From Mucilaginibacter glaciei (GTDB lineage Bacteria; Bacteroidota; Bacteroidia; Sphingobacteriales; Sphingobacteriaceae): a DNA stretch of 64,000 nt. Each line of letters begins with the position of its first letter. Position 1 is the stretch's first letter. The DNA lies in the NCBI RefSeq assembly GCF_014773245.1, contig NZ_JACWMX010000001.1, forward strand, positions 496,001-560,000, written 5' to 3'. Below are positions 52,757-61,857 of this stretch, piece after piece. Both the position numbers and the translations under genes were made by a program. The notes below the pieces were generated by a model, which worked only from the letters and a program-made list of their open reading frames with translations, had not been told where the DNA came from and did no database searches.

Positions 52757-53069
52757 CGGTGCTGCATTAGTGGCTAACGTAACTGCCGCCGAAGCTAACC
52801 TTATGGTGGCCGATGCCTTTAAAGCTGATTTAGCATCGCTAATAGACGACGGTAATAAACTCATTGTCGTGAATTTTGCAGCCGTGATTTATGTAGACAG
52901 CTCATTTTTAGGTGCTTTGGTATCGGGATTGAAATATGCGATGGCTAACCAGGCCGAAATTGTGGTTGCCGGGTTGAACAAAGATATCTTTGGCCTTTTT
53001 CAATTGATAAGGCTTGATAAAGCTTTTAAGATATTCACTACAGTAGATGAAGCAGCAAAAAGCAGGTAA
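52734..53069 (+). CDS. STAS domain anti-anti-sigma factor-like protein
   Basis: 111 residues from the ATG at 52734. The open frame begins five codons earlier with TTG but this ATG fits. STAS fold: LIVVNFAAVIYVDSSFLGALVSGLKYA carries S56/S57 in the usual phosphorylation site (VDSS). Target of the upstream PP2C phosphatase and of the downstream ATPase acting as kinase. It overlaps the next gene by one base (TAATG). Partner could be a sigma factor or another regulator; none is in the window. Confidence 0.88.
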   Translation: MIVTTQINGAALVANVTAAEANLMVADAFKADLASLIDDGNKLIVVNFAAVIYVDSSFLGALVSGLKYAMANQAEIVVAGLNKDIFGLFQLIRLDKAFKIFTTVDEAAKSR

Positions 53070-53632
53070 TGGGCGAGGCGAATGTTAGAAAGCAGTTTTT
53101 ATTTACCAACCGGGCAGATGACCTGTATCCGCTATTAACAACTATCATTAGTTTTATTGTGGGCGAGATTGAGGTTACAGATGACATCGAGTTCAAATTA
53201 AAAGTAATTTTAATGGAGTTGCTAACCAACTCTTTAAAGCACTCGGGAACTGAAGAGGCCGCAATAGAAGTAGCACTGAATGCTAACGGATTTGTGATCA
53301 CAAAATGTGACAGTGGCAAACCCCTGCAGTTTAACTCTGATGCTGGTGAGCTTGCACTATCTGTAAATCAATCCTACCTGGAAAATAATGTTTTCGATAT
53401 TTATGGCGACACCACCTGTAGTTTAAAGGGTAGGGTTAACAGTGCACATGGTATCAGTTTTTTTGTGGTTGATAATGATGAGCCGGCGGGCGGTGAAGAA
53501 TTTAAAAAACAGCTTGTAGAGCACTATGGTTTGATAATTATAGCCAAAGCTGCTGATAAATTTGAGTATAGGTTTGACAGAAACAAAAACGTCAATAAAT
53601 TTATAATCACTATCTTTACCCCATACAGGTGA
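53069..53632 (+). CDS. Anti-sigma-like serine kinase (HATPase)
   Basis: 187 residues. GHKL ATPase: N box VILMELLTNSLKHSG at 47-60 with E50 and N54, G1-type CDSGKPL near 95 and a degenerate lid. No membrane segment. Resembles RsbW/SpoIIAB-type kinases that phosphorylate a STAS protein and hold a target in check. With the phosphatase and STAS genes it completes a partner-switch. The G2 loop is poor, so catalytic competence should be viewed with care. Confidence 0.82.
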   Translation: MGEANVRKQFLFTNRADDLYPLLTTIISFIVGEIEVTDDIEFKLKVILMELLTNSLKHSGTEEAAIEVALNANGFVITKCDSGKPLQFNSDAGELALSVNQSYLENNVFDIYGDTTCSLKGRVNSAHGISFFVVDNDEPAGGEEFKKQLVEHYGLIIIAKAADKFEYRFDRNKNVNKFIITIFTPYR

Positions 53633-53708
53633 ATGCCTTTGAAAAATTTAATTTTATTGCACGGTACTTTGAATTATCCCTACAGGTATCAAACAAAATA
53701 TAACGCAA

Positions 53709-54806
53709 ATGACTGTATCGGGGATAAAGAATAGGGTAGATTCTTTAGATTATTTGCGCGGACTTGCCGCAGTGGGTATAATGGTGTACCATATGAATTT
53801 GTACACCAGCGGTGAGCCAGATTCTGCTACACTTATAGCCAAAGTCAAAATTTACGGGGTAATCATCTTTTTTATTTTAAGTGGCTTAACGCTTTATAAA
53901 GTAAATGTAAACCATTTTGTGTTAAGCAAATCTTCGCTCACACAGTTTTACATCAAACGCTTTTTTAGGATAGTACCACTTTTGTACCTCGCTACTATTT
54001 TAACAGCTATTTTTTACTTCCAACCCGAGTATTTATCGGTTAAAAAAATTATAGCCAACGTTACCGTTTTGCCCGGGGCATTTAAACCCGAAACCTTTAT
54101 AGCAAGAGGGGCCTGGTCAATAGGCGATGAATTGTTTTTTTATATGCTCTTCCCTTTTTTATTATGGATGGCCAGGAAACATAAAGCCTTGTTTTTAGGC
54201 TTAACGGCATTAAGCTTTATCATAGTAATTTATTTCAGTTTTTTTAAACTAAGCCCCCAATTAACGTCAGGTTATCAATGGGCGATATATGTTAGCCCCT
54301 TAAACCATGCTTTTTATTTTATTACAGGTATCGCATTAGGGTTGATCGAGGATAGAGGTAAATTTAGGATATGGAGTGTATTTGCAATTATCGCAGTATT
54401 TATGCTGGTTGTTTTTTACCCGGTATCTGGTGAACCAGCTGTGTTAATCACAGGGTGGATCAGGTTGATAATAAGCGCACTGGTGATATTGTTATGCTAT
54501 CTTTTTTATAAAACAGATTTTGATTTTCTGCCCGGTTTTATAAAAAAAGCATTACACACCCTGGGTATGATCAGCTACTCGCTTTATCTCCTTCATCCGG
54601 TGATCTATTCTATGCTCCTGTTTTTTGCAGGATCATTGTTTGGAACTAACCCCCTGTTATTGATCATGTCAACTATCGTAATTACCCTGGTTGTAAGTTA
54701 TTTTACCTATCATTATTTTGAACTGTATTTTATTGGTACAGGTAAAAAATTCTCATCAAAATACAGCAATGCAAAGCAATCCAAATTAAAAAATGAGGCC
54801 TGGTAA
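53709..54806 (+). CDS. Acyltransferase 3 family membrane protein (OafA/YrhL-like)
   Basis: 365 residues with about ten membrane segments. SLDYLRGLAAVGIMVYHMN at the N-terminus gives the R-x10-H motif of the family (R19 and H28 approximately), KRFFRIVPLLYLATI and ARGAWSIGDELFFYMLFP are the second and third typical blocks. Transfers acyl groups (often acetyl) to sugars of exopolysaccharide or lipopolysaccharide at the membrane. It follows the partner-switch genes by 76 bases and may be independent. Confidence 0.9.
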   Translation: MTVSGIKNRVDSLDYLRGLAAVGIMVYHMNLYTSGEPDSATLIAKVKIYGVIIFFILSGLTLYKVNVNHFVLSKSSLTQFYIKRFFRIVPLLYLATILTAIFYFQPEYLSVKKIIANVTVLPGAFKPETFIARGAWSIGDELFFYMLFPFLLWMARKHKALFLGLTALSFIIVIYFSFFKLSPQLTSGYQWAIYVSPLNHAFYFITGIALGLIEDRGKFRIWSVFAIIAVFMLVVFYPVSGEPAVLITGWIRLIISALVILLCYLFYKTDFDFLPGFIKKALHTLGMISYSLYLLHPVIYSMLLFFAGSLFGTNPLLLIMSTIVITLVVSYFTYHYFELYFIGTGKKFSSKYSNAKQSKLKNEAW

Positions 54807-54934
54807 AGCAATTGTATTCTCATTATTCAGTTTGAAAAAAACTAACCGCATTAGCCATAAGGAATAGCAGCTAACATTTTAAAACTATCCGGGATGCTCA
54901 AATAATTTTGTAAATTCAATTTTAATAGTTTGAG

Positions 54935-55402
54935 ATGCCGGTTATCAATTGGTTAAAATACAGATCTGTAATTGGGTATGGCCTATTATTGGCCGCATTG
55001 CTGTTTTTTTTAAAGTGGTTAGAGTGGCGGTTTGTAATTGTAAATTACTCTTTGGAAATATATGTTGGGTTAACGGCCATTCTTTATACAGCGCTTGGTA
55101 TTTGGCTTGCGCTTAAGCTAATCACCCCCAAAACTAATACGGTATATGTTGAAGCGGAAAGCTACCCGATAGAAGCTTTTGTGCAATATGAATTTGAGTT
55201 GCAAAAGAGCGGAATAAGTAACCGCGAGTTAGATGTGCTCCAGTTAATGGCACAGGGCTTAAGTAACCAACAGATCGCCGAACGCTTATTTGTATCTTTA
55301 AATACCGTTAAAACCCATTCATCAAAACTTTTTGAAAAGCTGCAGGTTCAAAGGCGCACTCAGGCAATAGAAAAGGCCAAGCGGCTAAATCTGATACCAT
55401 AG
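54935..55402 (+). CDS. Membrane-anchored LuxR-type transcription regulator
   Basis: 155 residues. Two membrane segments at about 12-28 and 41-62 with only a short loop between; then a LuxR-type helix-turn-helix at about 92-152 (ISNRELDVLQLMAQGLSNQQIAERL, VSLNTVKTHSSKLFEKL). No receiver or sensor domain. Such proteins stand next to DUF4199 and VOC genes in many Bacteroidota, as here. Regulates probably the two genes downstream; the signal is unknown. DNA binding from the membrane is implied. Confidence 0.88.
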   Translation: MPVINWLKYRSVIGYGLLLAALLFFLKWLEWRFVIVNYSLEIYVGLTAILYTALGIWLALKLITPKTNTVYVEAESYPIEAFVQYEFELQKSGISNRELDVLQLMAQGLSNQQIAERLFVSLNTVKTHSSKLFEKLQVQRRTQAIEKAKRLNLIP

Positions 55403-55512
55403 CCTCTGCAAATGGTATTTATTTATCGAATATTTACAAAATCATCCTAAAGTATGAGTGATAAAAATTTGCTGATGCGCACTTTTGAGCCATAAACTTT
55501 AAAACATAAAAG

Positions 55513-56052
55513 ATGAAAAGAAATGTAATAGTGTTCGGGCTGCTTTCGGGAGCCTTGATCTCCACGTTTACGGTGATTACAATGGCTGTTTGTTACCGAT
55601 CGCCCCAATTTGAAGGAAGCATGGTAATGGGCTTTTCGGCAATGCTTATAGCCTTTTCATTTATATTTGTCGCAGTAAAAAACTACCGCGATAAATATAA
55701 TGATGGCTTTGTAAGTTTTGGAAAGGCGTTTCAAATCGGTTTGCTGATCTCTCTTATCGGGTCCACTATGTATGTGCTGGCCTGGGCGACAGAGTATCAT
55801 TTTTTTATGCCCGATTGGATGGAAAGGTATACTGCCCATTCCTTGCAAACCCTGCACGCAAGTGGTAAAAGCGCCAATGTAATTGCCGAAAAAACCAAAG
55901 AAATTAAAGCGATGAATGAATCCTATAAAAGCCCGGTAATTTTTACGCTGTATACTTATGCCGAAATTTTACCCATGGGTATACTCGTTTCACTAATAGC
56001 TGCTTTGATCCTAAAACGGAAGTCAAATACCGATAAAATAAAACACGCATAA
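55513..56052 (+). CDS. DUF4199 family membrane protein
   Basis: 179 residues with four membrane segments: 5-28, 38-54, 70-90 and 150-170. YNDGFVSFGKAFQIGLLISLIGSTMYVLAW in the middle (by position 58-88) is the DUF4199 signature. A soluble loop of about 50 residues between segments 3 and 4. Function unknown; it usually accompanies a LuxR regulator and a VOC protein. 111 bases after the LuxR gene and ten bases before the VOC gene. Confidence 0.88.
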   Translation: MKRNVIVFGLLSGALISTFTVITMAVCYRSPQFEGSMVMGFSAMLIAFSFIFVAVKNYRDKYNDGFVSFGKAFQIGLLISLIGSTMYVLAWATEYHFFMPDWMERYTAHSLQTLHASGKSANVIAEKTKEIKAMNESYKSPVIFTLYTYAEILPMGILVSLIAALILKRKSNTDKIKHA

Positions 56053-56061
56053 TTAATATTT

Positions 56062-56448
56062 ATGAAAATTACCGTAACCAGCATTTTTGTAGATAACCAG
56101 GAAAAGGCACTACAATTTTACACGGAGATTTTGGGGTTTGTTATAAAGAACAACATCCCGATGGGGGAGTTTAAGTGGCTCACCGTGGTATCATCTGAGG
56201 TACAGGATGGTGTTGAATTGTTGCTGGAACCTAATAATAACCCGGCAGCTTTAGCTTTCCAAACGGCTATCCGTGAGCAGGGCATCCCGGTAACCATGTT
56301 TTATGTTACAGATATCGATACAGAGTATGCCCGATTAATATCCGCAGGAGTAACCTTTAAAATGCCACCAACCCTGGCAGGGCCTGTCAAAATAGCCGTG
56401 TTTGATGATACCTGCGGCAACTGGATCCAGATATACCAAATGGTGTAA
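56062..56448 (+). CDS. VOC family (glyoxalase/bleomycin resistance) protein
   Basis: 128 residues. Typical VOC half-barrels: ITVTSIFVDNQEKALQFYTEILGFVIKNN at the start and PVTMFYVTDIDTEYARLISAGVTFKMPPT, ending GNWIQIYQM with the last metal-binding Gln/Glu position. The His found first in metal-binding members is replaced by Thr or Ser (VTSIFV), so metal binding is uncertain. Possibly a glyoxalase or a resistance protein; the substrate is unknown. Last gene of the LuxR cluster. Confidence 0.88.
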   Translation: MKITVTSIFVDNQEKALQFYTEILGFVIKNNIPMGEFKWLTVVSSEVQDGVELLLEPNNNPAALAFQTAIREQGIPVTMFYVTDIDTEYARLISAGVTFKMPPTLAGPVKIAVFDDTCGNWIQIYQMV

Positions 56449-56488
56449 AACAACAAAAGGGCGTTCTTGAAAGCCCTTTTGTTGTTTT
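56447..56488. terminator. Strong bidirectional terminator
   Basis: AAAACAACAAAAGGGC (56447-56462) and GCCCTTTTGTTGTTTT (56473-56488) are perfect complements around ten bases. It ends both the VOC gene and the rseP transcript converging on it. Confidence 0.95.
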
Positions 56489-56505
56489 ATGAGAAAACTA
56501 ATAGC

Positions 56506-57867
56506 TTAGTGTTTAGCTATTTGCTTTAATATGTCGTTCCCAAAAGCAAATACCATCAGGGAGATAAGCAAAACGAAGCCTACTATCTGAGCGCGTTCTA
56601 AAAACTTATCGCTTAAAGGTTTGCCTTTTATCATTTCCACGATCAGGAATACCGTGTGCCCGCCATCTAATCCTGGAATAGGTAGTAAATTGGTTAGCGC
56701 TAAAACCATCGAAAGGAAGCCTACAAGGCTCCAAAATCTTATCCAGTCTACATGGCTGCCAAACATTACCGCGATGCCTATAGGGCTTGATATGGCCTTG
56801 CGCGCCTTAACCTGCCCGGTGAATATCTTACTGATCCCTTTAGCATTATCCGTAAACATACCCCATGCTTTGGTCGCACCAACAGGCAGCGACCCAAAGA
56901 AACCATATTTAATAGTAGTGTCTTTCGGCAGATCTGTTTTTACAGATATTCCGTATAAACCTTGTGTTGGGTCTTTAAAGCCCAGCATACCATCTTTATT
57001 AACCTCGGCAGTTAATGGTACTTCTGCGCCGTTGCGTTTAATCGCTAAACCGACCGGTTTATTTTTAAATTTCTTTAATTCTGTTTGGAACTCGTCATAG
57101 AATTTTACGGGTACACCATTTACCGCTACCACGCTATCGCCTTTTTGTAAACCTGCTTTCGCGGCGTTACTTTTAGGGATTACAGTTGCCACTACAAATG
57201 TGGTACGCGGTAATCGGCCGATGAATTCTTCGATACCATAGTCAGACAAATCATTCAAAATGGTAGGAGGAACTTTAACGTCAAGCTTTTGATCGCCGCG
57301 TTGTACGTTCAAAACTGTTTTATCTAAAAGGACCTTTGAACTGATCAGATCTTCGAACCTTACGATTGGCTTATCATTCACCCCAATGATCTTATCACCG
57401 GCGCGCAAGCCCATTTTTTGGCCGATAGTACCCGGTACAATACCGTTTTTGATATTGGCATTTGGGATGTACGTTTCGCCGTAGCGGATGGTCATCACCC
57501 AAAAGATGAAGATACCCACAATGATGTTTACGATAATACCACCCAGCATCACAATTAAACGCTGCCAGGCCGGTTTCGAACGGAACTCCCATGGCTGCGG
57601 CGGGCCGGCCAGTTGGTCGGTATCCATAGATTCGTCTATCATCCCGGCAATTTTTACGTAACCACCTAAGGGTAACCAGCCTATACCATACTCAACACCT
57701 TTATAGTTAAATTTAAAAAGGCTAAAATTCCATGCATCAAAGAACAGGTAAAACTTCTCTACTTTTATTCCGAAAGCGCGGGCTGCTATAAAATGCCCAA
57801 ACTCGTGTAGTATCACTAAAATTGAAAGACCAAGTATTAATTGGCCGGCCATGATCAAAACGCTCAT
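56506..57867 (-). CDS. rseP: RseP-like site-2 intramembrane metalloprotease
   Basis: 453 residues. Zinc site HEFGH (H21, E22, H25) in the first membrane segment and LPIPGLDGGH with D401 in a later one. Two PDZ domains lie between (about 140-200 and 220-290; GTIGQKMGLRAGDKIIGVND and KSNAAKAGLQKGDSVVAVNGVP are the carboxylate-binding loops). Length and layout match RseP (450). In other bacteria it cleaves anti-sigma factors and signal-peptide remnants. Adjacent to dxr, a very common pairing. Confidence 0.95.
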   Translation of the reverse strand: MSVLIMAGQLILGLSILVILHEFGHFIAARAFGIKVEKFYLFFDAWNFSLFKFNYKGVEYGIGWLPLGGYVKIAGMIDESMDTDQLAGPPQPWEFRSKPAWQRLIVMLGGIIVNIIVGIFIFWVMTIRYGETYIPNANIKNGIVPGTIGQKMGLRAGDKIIGVNDKPIVRFEDLISSKVLLDKTVLNVQRGDQKLDVKVPPTILNDLSDYGIEEFIGRLPRTTFVVATVIPKSNAAKAGLQKGDSVVAVNGVPVKFYDEFQTELKKFKNKPVGLAIKRNGAEVPLTAEVNKDGMLGFKDPTQGLYGISVKTDLPKDTTIKYGFFGSLPVGATKAWGMFTDNAKGISKIFTGQVKARKAISSPIGIAVMFGSHVDWIRFWSLVGFLSMVLALTNLLPIPGLDGGHTVFLIVEMIKGKPLSDKFLERAQIVGFVLLISLMVFAFGNDILKQIAKH

Positions 57868-57883
57868 TCCGTATTATTATATA

Positions 57884-59074
57884 TTAAGATTGTAATGCCT
57901 TTAACGGCGTTTTATGTATTAAATTTTGCGCAAATATGCGTGTTTCTTTATCAGTATTCAAATAGTCGGTAAGGGAGGGCTTTTCTATATAAACTATTTG
58001 CTGCATGCAGGTTTCAATTATATCGCTCATGGCCAAAAAGCCGGTGGTGTTATTTAAAAATGCCGCTACCGCTATCTCATTTGCGGCGTTAATGATGCAG
58101 GGCATATTACCGCCACGGTTTAAAGCTTCATAGGCTAATTGCAGGTTACGAAATGTATCCGTATCCGGCTGTTCAAAACTCAGGTTAGGGTAATCAACAA
58201 AGCTAAAACGTTTAAAGTTGTTTTGCACCCTGCCCGGATAGGTAAGGGCATATTGGATAGGCAGCTTCATATCCGGCAAACCCATTTGGGCCTTAATGGA
58301 ACCATCTGCAAACTGCACCATAGAATGGATGATTGATTGCGGGTGCACGATCACGTCGATCTGATCTGCCTCCAGGTCAAACAGCCATTTCGCTTCTATC
58401 ACCTCCAGGCCTTTGTTCATTAACGAGGCCGAGTCGATAGTGATCTTGGCACCCATTACCCAGTTAGGGTGTTTCAGTGCCTGCTCGCGGGTGACGGACG
58501 ATAAAAAGTCGGTGGATTTGCCCCTGAAAGGGCCGCCTGATGCCGTAATGATGATCTTCTCGATCTGGTTATCTTCTTCACCTGCAAGGCATTGGAAAAT
58601 GGCCGAGTGTTCGCTGTCTACCGGTAATATTTTTACGTTGTGCTTTTTGGCAAGGCTGGTAATCATCTCACCCGCAACTACTAAAGTTTCCTTGTTGGCT
58701 AACGCGATATCCTTCCCGGCTTTTATAGCATTGATAGTAGGCTCCAAACCTGCAAAGCCAACCATTGCGGTTAACACGATGTCGATATCGGCATGGGTAA
58801 CCATCTCTTTAATGGCGTTGTAACCGGCTAATACTTTGATGGGTAAATGCGCCAGGGCGTCTTTTACCTGCGCGTATTTACTTTCATCGCAAATGATGGC
58901 ATATTCGGGCACAAATTCAATAGCTTGCTGAATAAGCAGGTATGCGTTAGCATTTGCGGTAAGCATAAACGCCCTCAACAAACCGGGGTTATCTTTAATC
59001 ACCTCCAGCGTTTGTGTGCCTATGCTACCTGTAGAGCCAAGAATGGCTATATTTTTTATAAGATTATTGTTCAA
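57884..59074 (-). CDS. dxr: 1-deoxy-D-xylulose-5-phosphate reductoisomerase
   Basis: 396 residues. Second step of the MEP isoprenoid pathway (DXP to MEP with NADPH). NADPH motif GSTGSIG at 13-19; metal-binding LPVDSEHSAIFQ near 150; ASGGPFRGKS near 180; SLMNKGLEVIEA near 218. The start codon is TTG at 59074: the frame has a stop just upstream with no ATG or GTG between, and the NADPH motif sits too near for any internal start. One base after the stop of the upstream gene, so translation is probably coupled. Precedes rseP by 16 bases. Confidence 0.96.
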   Translation of the reverse strand: MNNNLIKNIAILGSTGSIGTQTLEVIKDNPGLLRAFMLTANANAYLLIQQAIEFVPEYAIICDESKYAQVKDALAHLPIKVLAGYNAIKEMVTHADIDIVLTAMVGFAGLEPTINAIKAGKDIALANKETLVVAGEMITSLAKKHNVKILPVDSEHSAIFQCLAGEEDNQIEKIIITASGGPFRGKSTDFLSSVTREQALKHPNWVMGAKITIDSASLMNKGLEVIEAKWLFDLEADQIDVIVHPQSIIHSMVQFADGSIKAQMGLPDMKLPIQYALTYPGRVQNNFKRFSFVDYPNLSFEQPDTDTFRNLQLAYEALNRGGNMPCIINAANEIAVAAFLNNTTGFLAMSDIIETCMQQIVYIEKPSLTDYLNTDKETRIFAQNLIHKTPLKALQS

Positions 59075-59075
59075 T

Positions 59076-59600
59076 TTACTGGTTTACTATTTGGCTTGCC
59101 TTAAAAACGTTCGTCCATTTAAATACGTAAACGGTTGGGAAGGTGGCGCTTTTTAAAGCAACAAAATTAACATATAAAGTTTTATCCCCCTGTATAACGT
59201 AATAAAGCTGCGATTCGGGTTTTGGGCTGTTTTTAAACGAGGGCGATTCAATTTTGTATAAGATCCACTGGCGGCCTGATTTAACGCCCTGCTCAATCAC
59301 TGTTAATTTGGCTAAGGGCGCATTCTTTTTGGTTTGGGCGAATAACATAGGAGGCACTTTACTTATAACGGGTACCTTCATGTTTTTGTATGACATCATG
59401 GTAGCCATTATCGTCCAGTTGGTCAATGTCTCCTTGCCGGGGATCAGTTCGATCATATTAGCAGCGGACGTTTTCTGATTCGACCCAACCTTCCAATTAT
59501 ATTCTCCCGGCCAGGCAATTTTAAGGGTTTCTGTTGTTTGAGCCAATACCGATACAATTGTAAAGCCTGTTAACAAAAAGGTCAGGAATGATTTTTTCAT
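59076..59600 (-). CDS. Exported hypothetical protein upstream of dxr
   Basis: 174 residues. Signal peptide KKSFLTFLLTGFTIVSVLAQ. The mature part is beta-rich without a recognised domain (WPGEYNWKVGSNQKT, SGRQWILYKIESP, YYVIQGDKTLYVNFVALKS). No cysteines, no lipobox. The stop overlaps nearly with the dxr TTG, so it probably drives dxr translation. Found between a GH3-type gene and dxr; no function inferred. Confidence 0.75.
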   Translation of the reverse strand: MKKSFLTFLLTGFTIVSVLAQTTETLKIAWPGEYNWKVGSNQKTSAANMIELIPGKETLTNWTIMATMMSYKNMKVPVISKVPPMLFAQTKKNAPLAKLTVIEQGVKSGRQWILYKIESPSFKNSPKPESQLYYVIQGDKTLYVNFVALKSATFPTVYVFKWTNVFKASQIVNQ

Positions 59601-59611
59601 ATCAGTTTGCT

Positions 59612-61111
59612 TTATATTATATAAATCGTCAACTCGTCGGCAATTTTCCGGTCATTCGCCAGCCTGGGCACTTTATTCTGTCCGCCGAGCTTACCCTGGC
59701 TGCGCATATAATTAATAAAGGTATCCTTTTTTAAACTTCTGACTATTAAAGGTTGCAATATGTTACCGGCTATAAGGTCAAAATAGTAAATATTTTTTTG
59801 CTGCAGTGCCCGGTCAACCTTCATTGCAAAAGTGGTCAGATCTGCAGGCTCTTTGCCAAATTCTACAAACCATTCGTGGTAAGGCAGTTGGCTTTCTGCT
59901 GGCGCAACCTGTGGTGCCACCGTAAACTCAACCACTTCAACGCCTTCTTGTTTGGCAACGGTCATTAAAGCGTGTTCTACCTCTTCGCCAATCACGTGCT
60001 CGCCAAAGGCAGAAATGTAATGCTTAATACGCCCGCTTACTACAATGCGGTAAGGGTTTTTGGAAACAAATTTAACCGTATCGCCCAGGCTGTAGCCCCA
60101 TAAACCCGCGCTGGTGTTCAATATCAGGGCATAGTTTTTTTCCAGTTCCACATCTTTAATGTTGATTCGGGTAGGGTTATCATTAAAATATTCTTCTGAG
60201 GGGATAAACTCGTAAAAGATGCCGGCATCAACCATCAGTAAAAGCCCTTTTTCTTTTTGCGAGTCCTGGAAAGCGATAAAACCCTCAGAAGCCGGATAGG
60301 TTTCTATCGAATCTATCTGCGTGCCAATCACTTCTTCCATCCGGGCGCGGTAAGGCTCGTAATTTACGCCGCCATGCACAAACAGCTTAAAGTTAGGGAA
60401 GATATCCTTGATCTTTTTATCGCCCGAAACCGCCGATAACCGGTCGAAATACATCTGGCACCAGGGTGGGATGCCCGATATCAGGCGCAGATCTTCTTTT
60501 GCAGTTTCTTGCACAATGGCATCCACTTTCTCCTCCCAATCTTCAATGCAATTGGTCGGATAGGATGGAAGTCGGTTTTTTTGTAAATAGCCTGGCACAT
60601 GATGAGCGACAATGCCTGACAAGCGCCCTGTTGATATACCATTCTTTTCATTAAGAACCGGGCTGCCTTGCAGGAAGATCATCTTCCCGTCTACAAAATC
60701 GGCTTTGCCGGTTTCATAAATATAGCTTAATAAAGCATTACGTGCGGCTTTAATATGTTCCGGCAAGCTCTCTTTAGAGATAGGAATATACTTTACCCCC
60801 GATGTTGTACCCGATGTTTTGGCCAGATAGGAGGGTTTGCCCGGCCACATCACATTAGCTTCGCCTTTAATTACCCGGTCAATGTAAGGGCGCAATTCCT
60901 CATAATCGCGGATAGGTACGTTCTTTTTAAAATCTTCGTAACTGTTTATTAAAGCGAATTGATGATCGGTACCAAATGCGGTGTTTTTAGCAGTATACAC
61001 CAGATCACTAAAGGTTTTCTGCTGCAAAGTAACCGCGTTTTGCCGGATATGGTTGAGTTGCCTGTTTACTAACGAGGCAAATACTTTGCTGAGTACCGCT
61101 TTTAAACCCAT
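59612..61111 (-). CDS. GH3 auxin-responsive promoter family adenylating enzyme
   Basis: 499 residues. ANL superfamily acyl-adenylating/acyl-amide ligase of the GH3 type: P-loop TSGTTSGVK at 99-107 (YLAKTSGTTSGVKYIPIS), YPASEGFIAFQ near 285, YSLGDTVKFVSKNPYRIVVSGRIKHYISAFGEHV near 340-373 (in part). In plants GH3 enzymes join amino acids to jasmonate or auxin; bacterial ones are common in Bacteroidota, with unknown substrates. No sign of carrier protein genes nearby. Starts three bases after the upstream gene. Confidence 0.9.
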   Translation of the reverse strand: MGLKAVLSKVFASLVNRQLNHIRQNAVTLQQKTFSDLVYTAKNTAFGTDHQFALINSYEDFKKNVPIRDYEELRPYIDRVIKGEANVMWPGKPSYLAKTSGTTSGVKYIPISKESLPEHIKAARNALLSYIYETGKADFVDGKMIFLQGSPVLNEKNGISTGRLSGIVAHHVPGYLQKNRLPSYPTNCIEDWEEKVDAIVQETAKEDLRLISGIPPWCQMYFDRLSAVSGDKKIKDIFPNFKLFVHGGVNYEPYRARMEEVIGTQIDSIETYPASEGFIAFQDSQKEKGLLLMVDAGIFYEFIPSEEYFNDNPTRINIKDVELEKNYALILNTSAGLWGYSLGDTVKFVSKNPYRIVVSGRIKHYISAFGEHVIGEEVEHALMTVAKQEGVEVVEFTVAPQVAPAESQLPYHEWFVEFGKEPADLTTFAMKVDRALQQKNIYYFDLIAGNILQPLIVRSLKKDTFINYMRSQGKLGGQNKVPRLANDRKIADELTIYII

Positions 61112-61113
61112 AG

Positions 61114-61848
61114 TTAGTTGGTTTCGGCAATGTCGTCATCTACATCCTGGTGGCTGTAAATAAGCTTGCGATAGGTTACCGCAAGGATGATGTTTACAAA
61201 AGGATAAGTGAACAATATAGCTATAGATATAAGCGGATTGATCTGCGAAAGTTTTGCCGGCAAGGCGATCAATAAAATAATGATGCCTAAAATTAAAACC
61301 ACCTTTAACAAATAACCCTTGGTGAGCTGGAAGCTTTGTCTTAAAGATTCTATCGGGCCCGATGCATCATCCACAACAAAATTATTGAAGAACATGATGC
61401 GTAAGGCCAGGTACAAACCAATAAGGCCTGATATAACCTGGACGGCAAACTGCAGGTCTTCGTACCCCGCATTTTCCAGATAATCTATAACTATGGTTAA
61501 ATTAGTTATTACGAAGGCAAAAATGAATACAACCGCCAAGTAGCTCCATACCATTTTAGCCTTAGGGATCACCTGGATAAATTCGAATTCGTAATATTCG
61601 CTATCTATTAAAGTAAATATTAATTTATATAAACCGAGGGTAGTGTATGCCTGCAGCCAGATGAGTACAAAGGTTACCAGCATTGACCACCAAAAATCTG
61701 TAGGCGAATACATAAAACCAACAATAAGCCCCAATATACCCAGTAGCAAAAAAGCAATAACCGAATAAACAATGATCGTTACAAAGTTCTTTTTGAAGAT
61801 GTCCCAGGATGTTTTTATGGTCTCTGCAACTGAAAAAGGGTGGTACAT
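61114..61848 (-). CDS. Multi-pass membrane protein (YciC-like)
   Basis: 244 residues with six membrane segments. HPFSVAETIKTSWDIFKKNFVTIIVYSV at the start and GPIESLRQSFQLTKGYLLKVVLI near 165-185 are a repeated pattern of amphipathic helix then membrane helix, as in YciC and glycerophosphodiester phosphodiesterase membrane domains. Function unknown. Three bases before the GH3 gene and ten bases after the glycosyltransferase, so part of the same operon. Confidence 0.8.
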   Translation of the reverse strand: MYHPFSVAETIKTSWDIFKKNFVTIIVYSVIAFLLLGILGLIVGFMYSPTDFWWSMLVTFVLIWLQAYTTLGLYKLIFTLIDSEYYEFEFIQVIPKAKMVWSYLAVVFIFAFVITNLTIVIDYLENAGYEDLQFAVQVISGLIGLYLALRIMFFNNFVVDDASGPIESLRQSFQLTKGYLLKVVLILGIIILLIALPAKLSQINPLISIAILFTYPFVNIILAVTYRKLIYSHQDVDDDIAETN

Positions 61849-61857
61849 GCTACGTTT

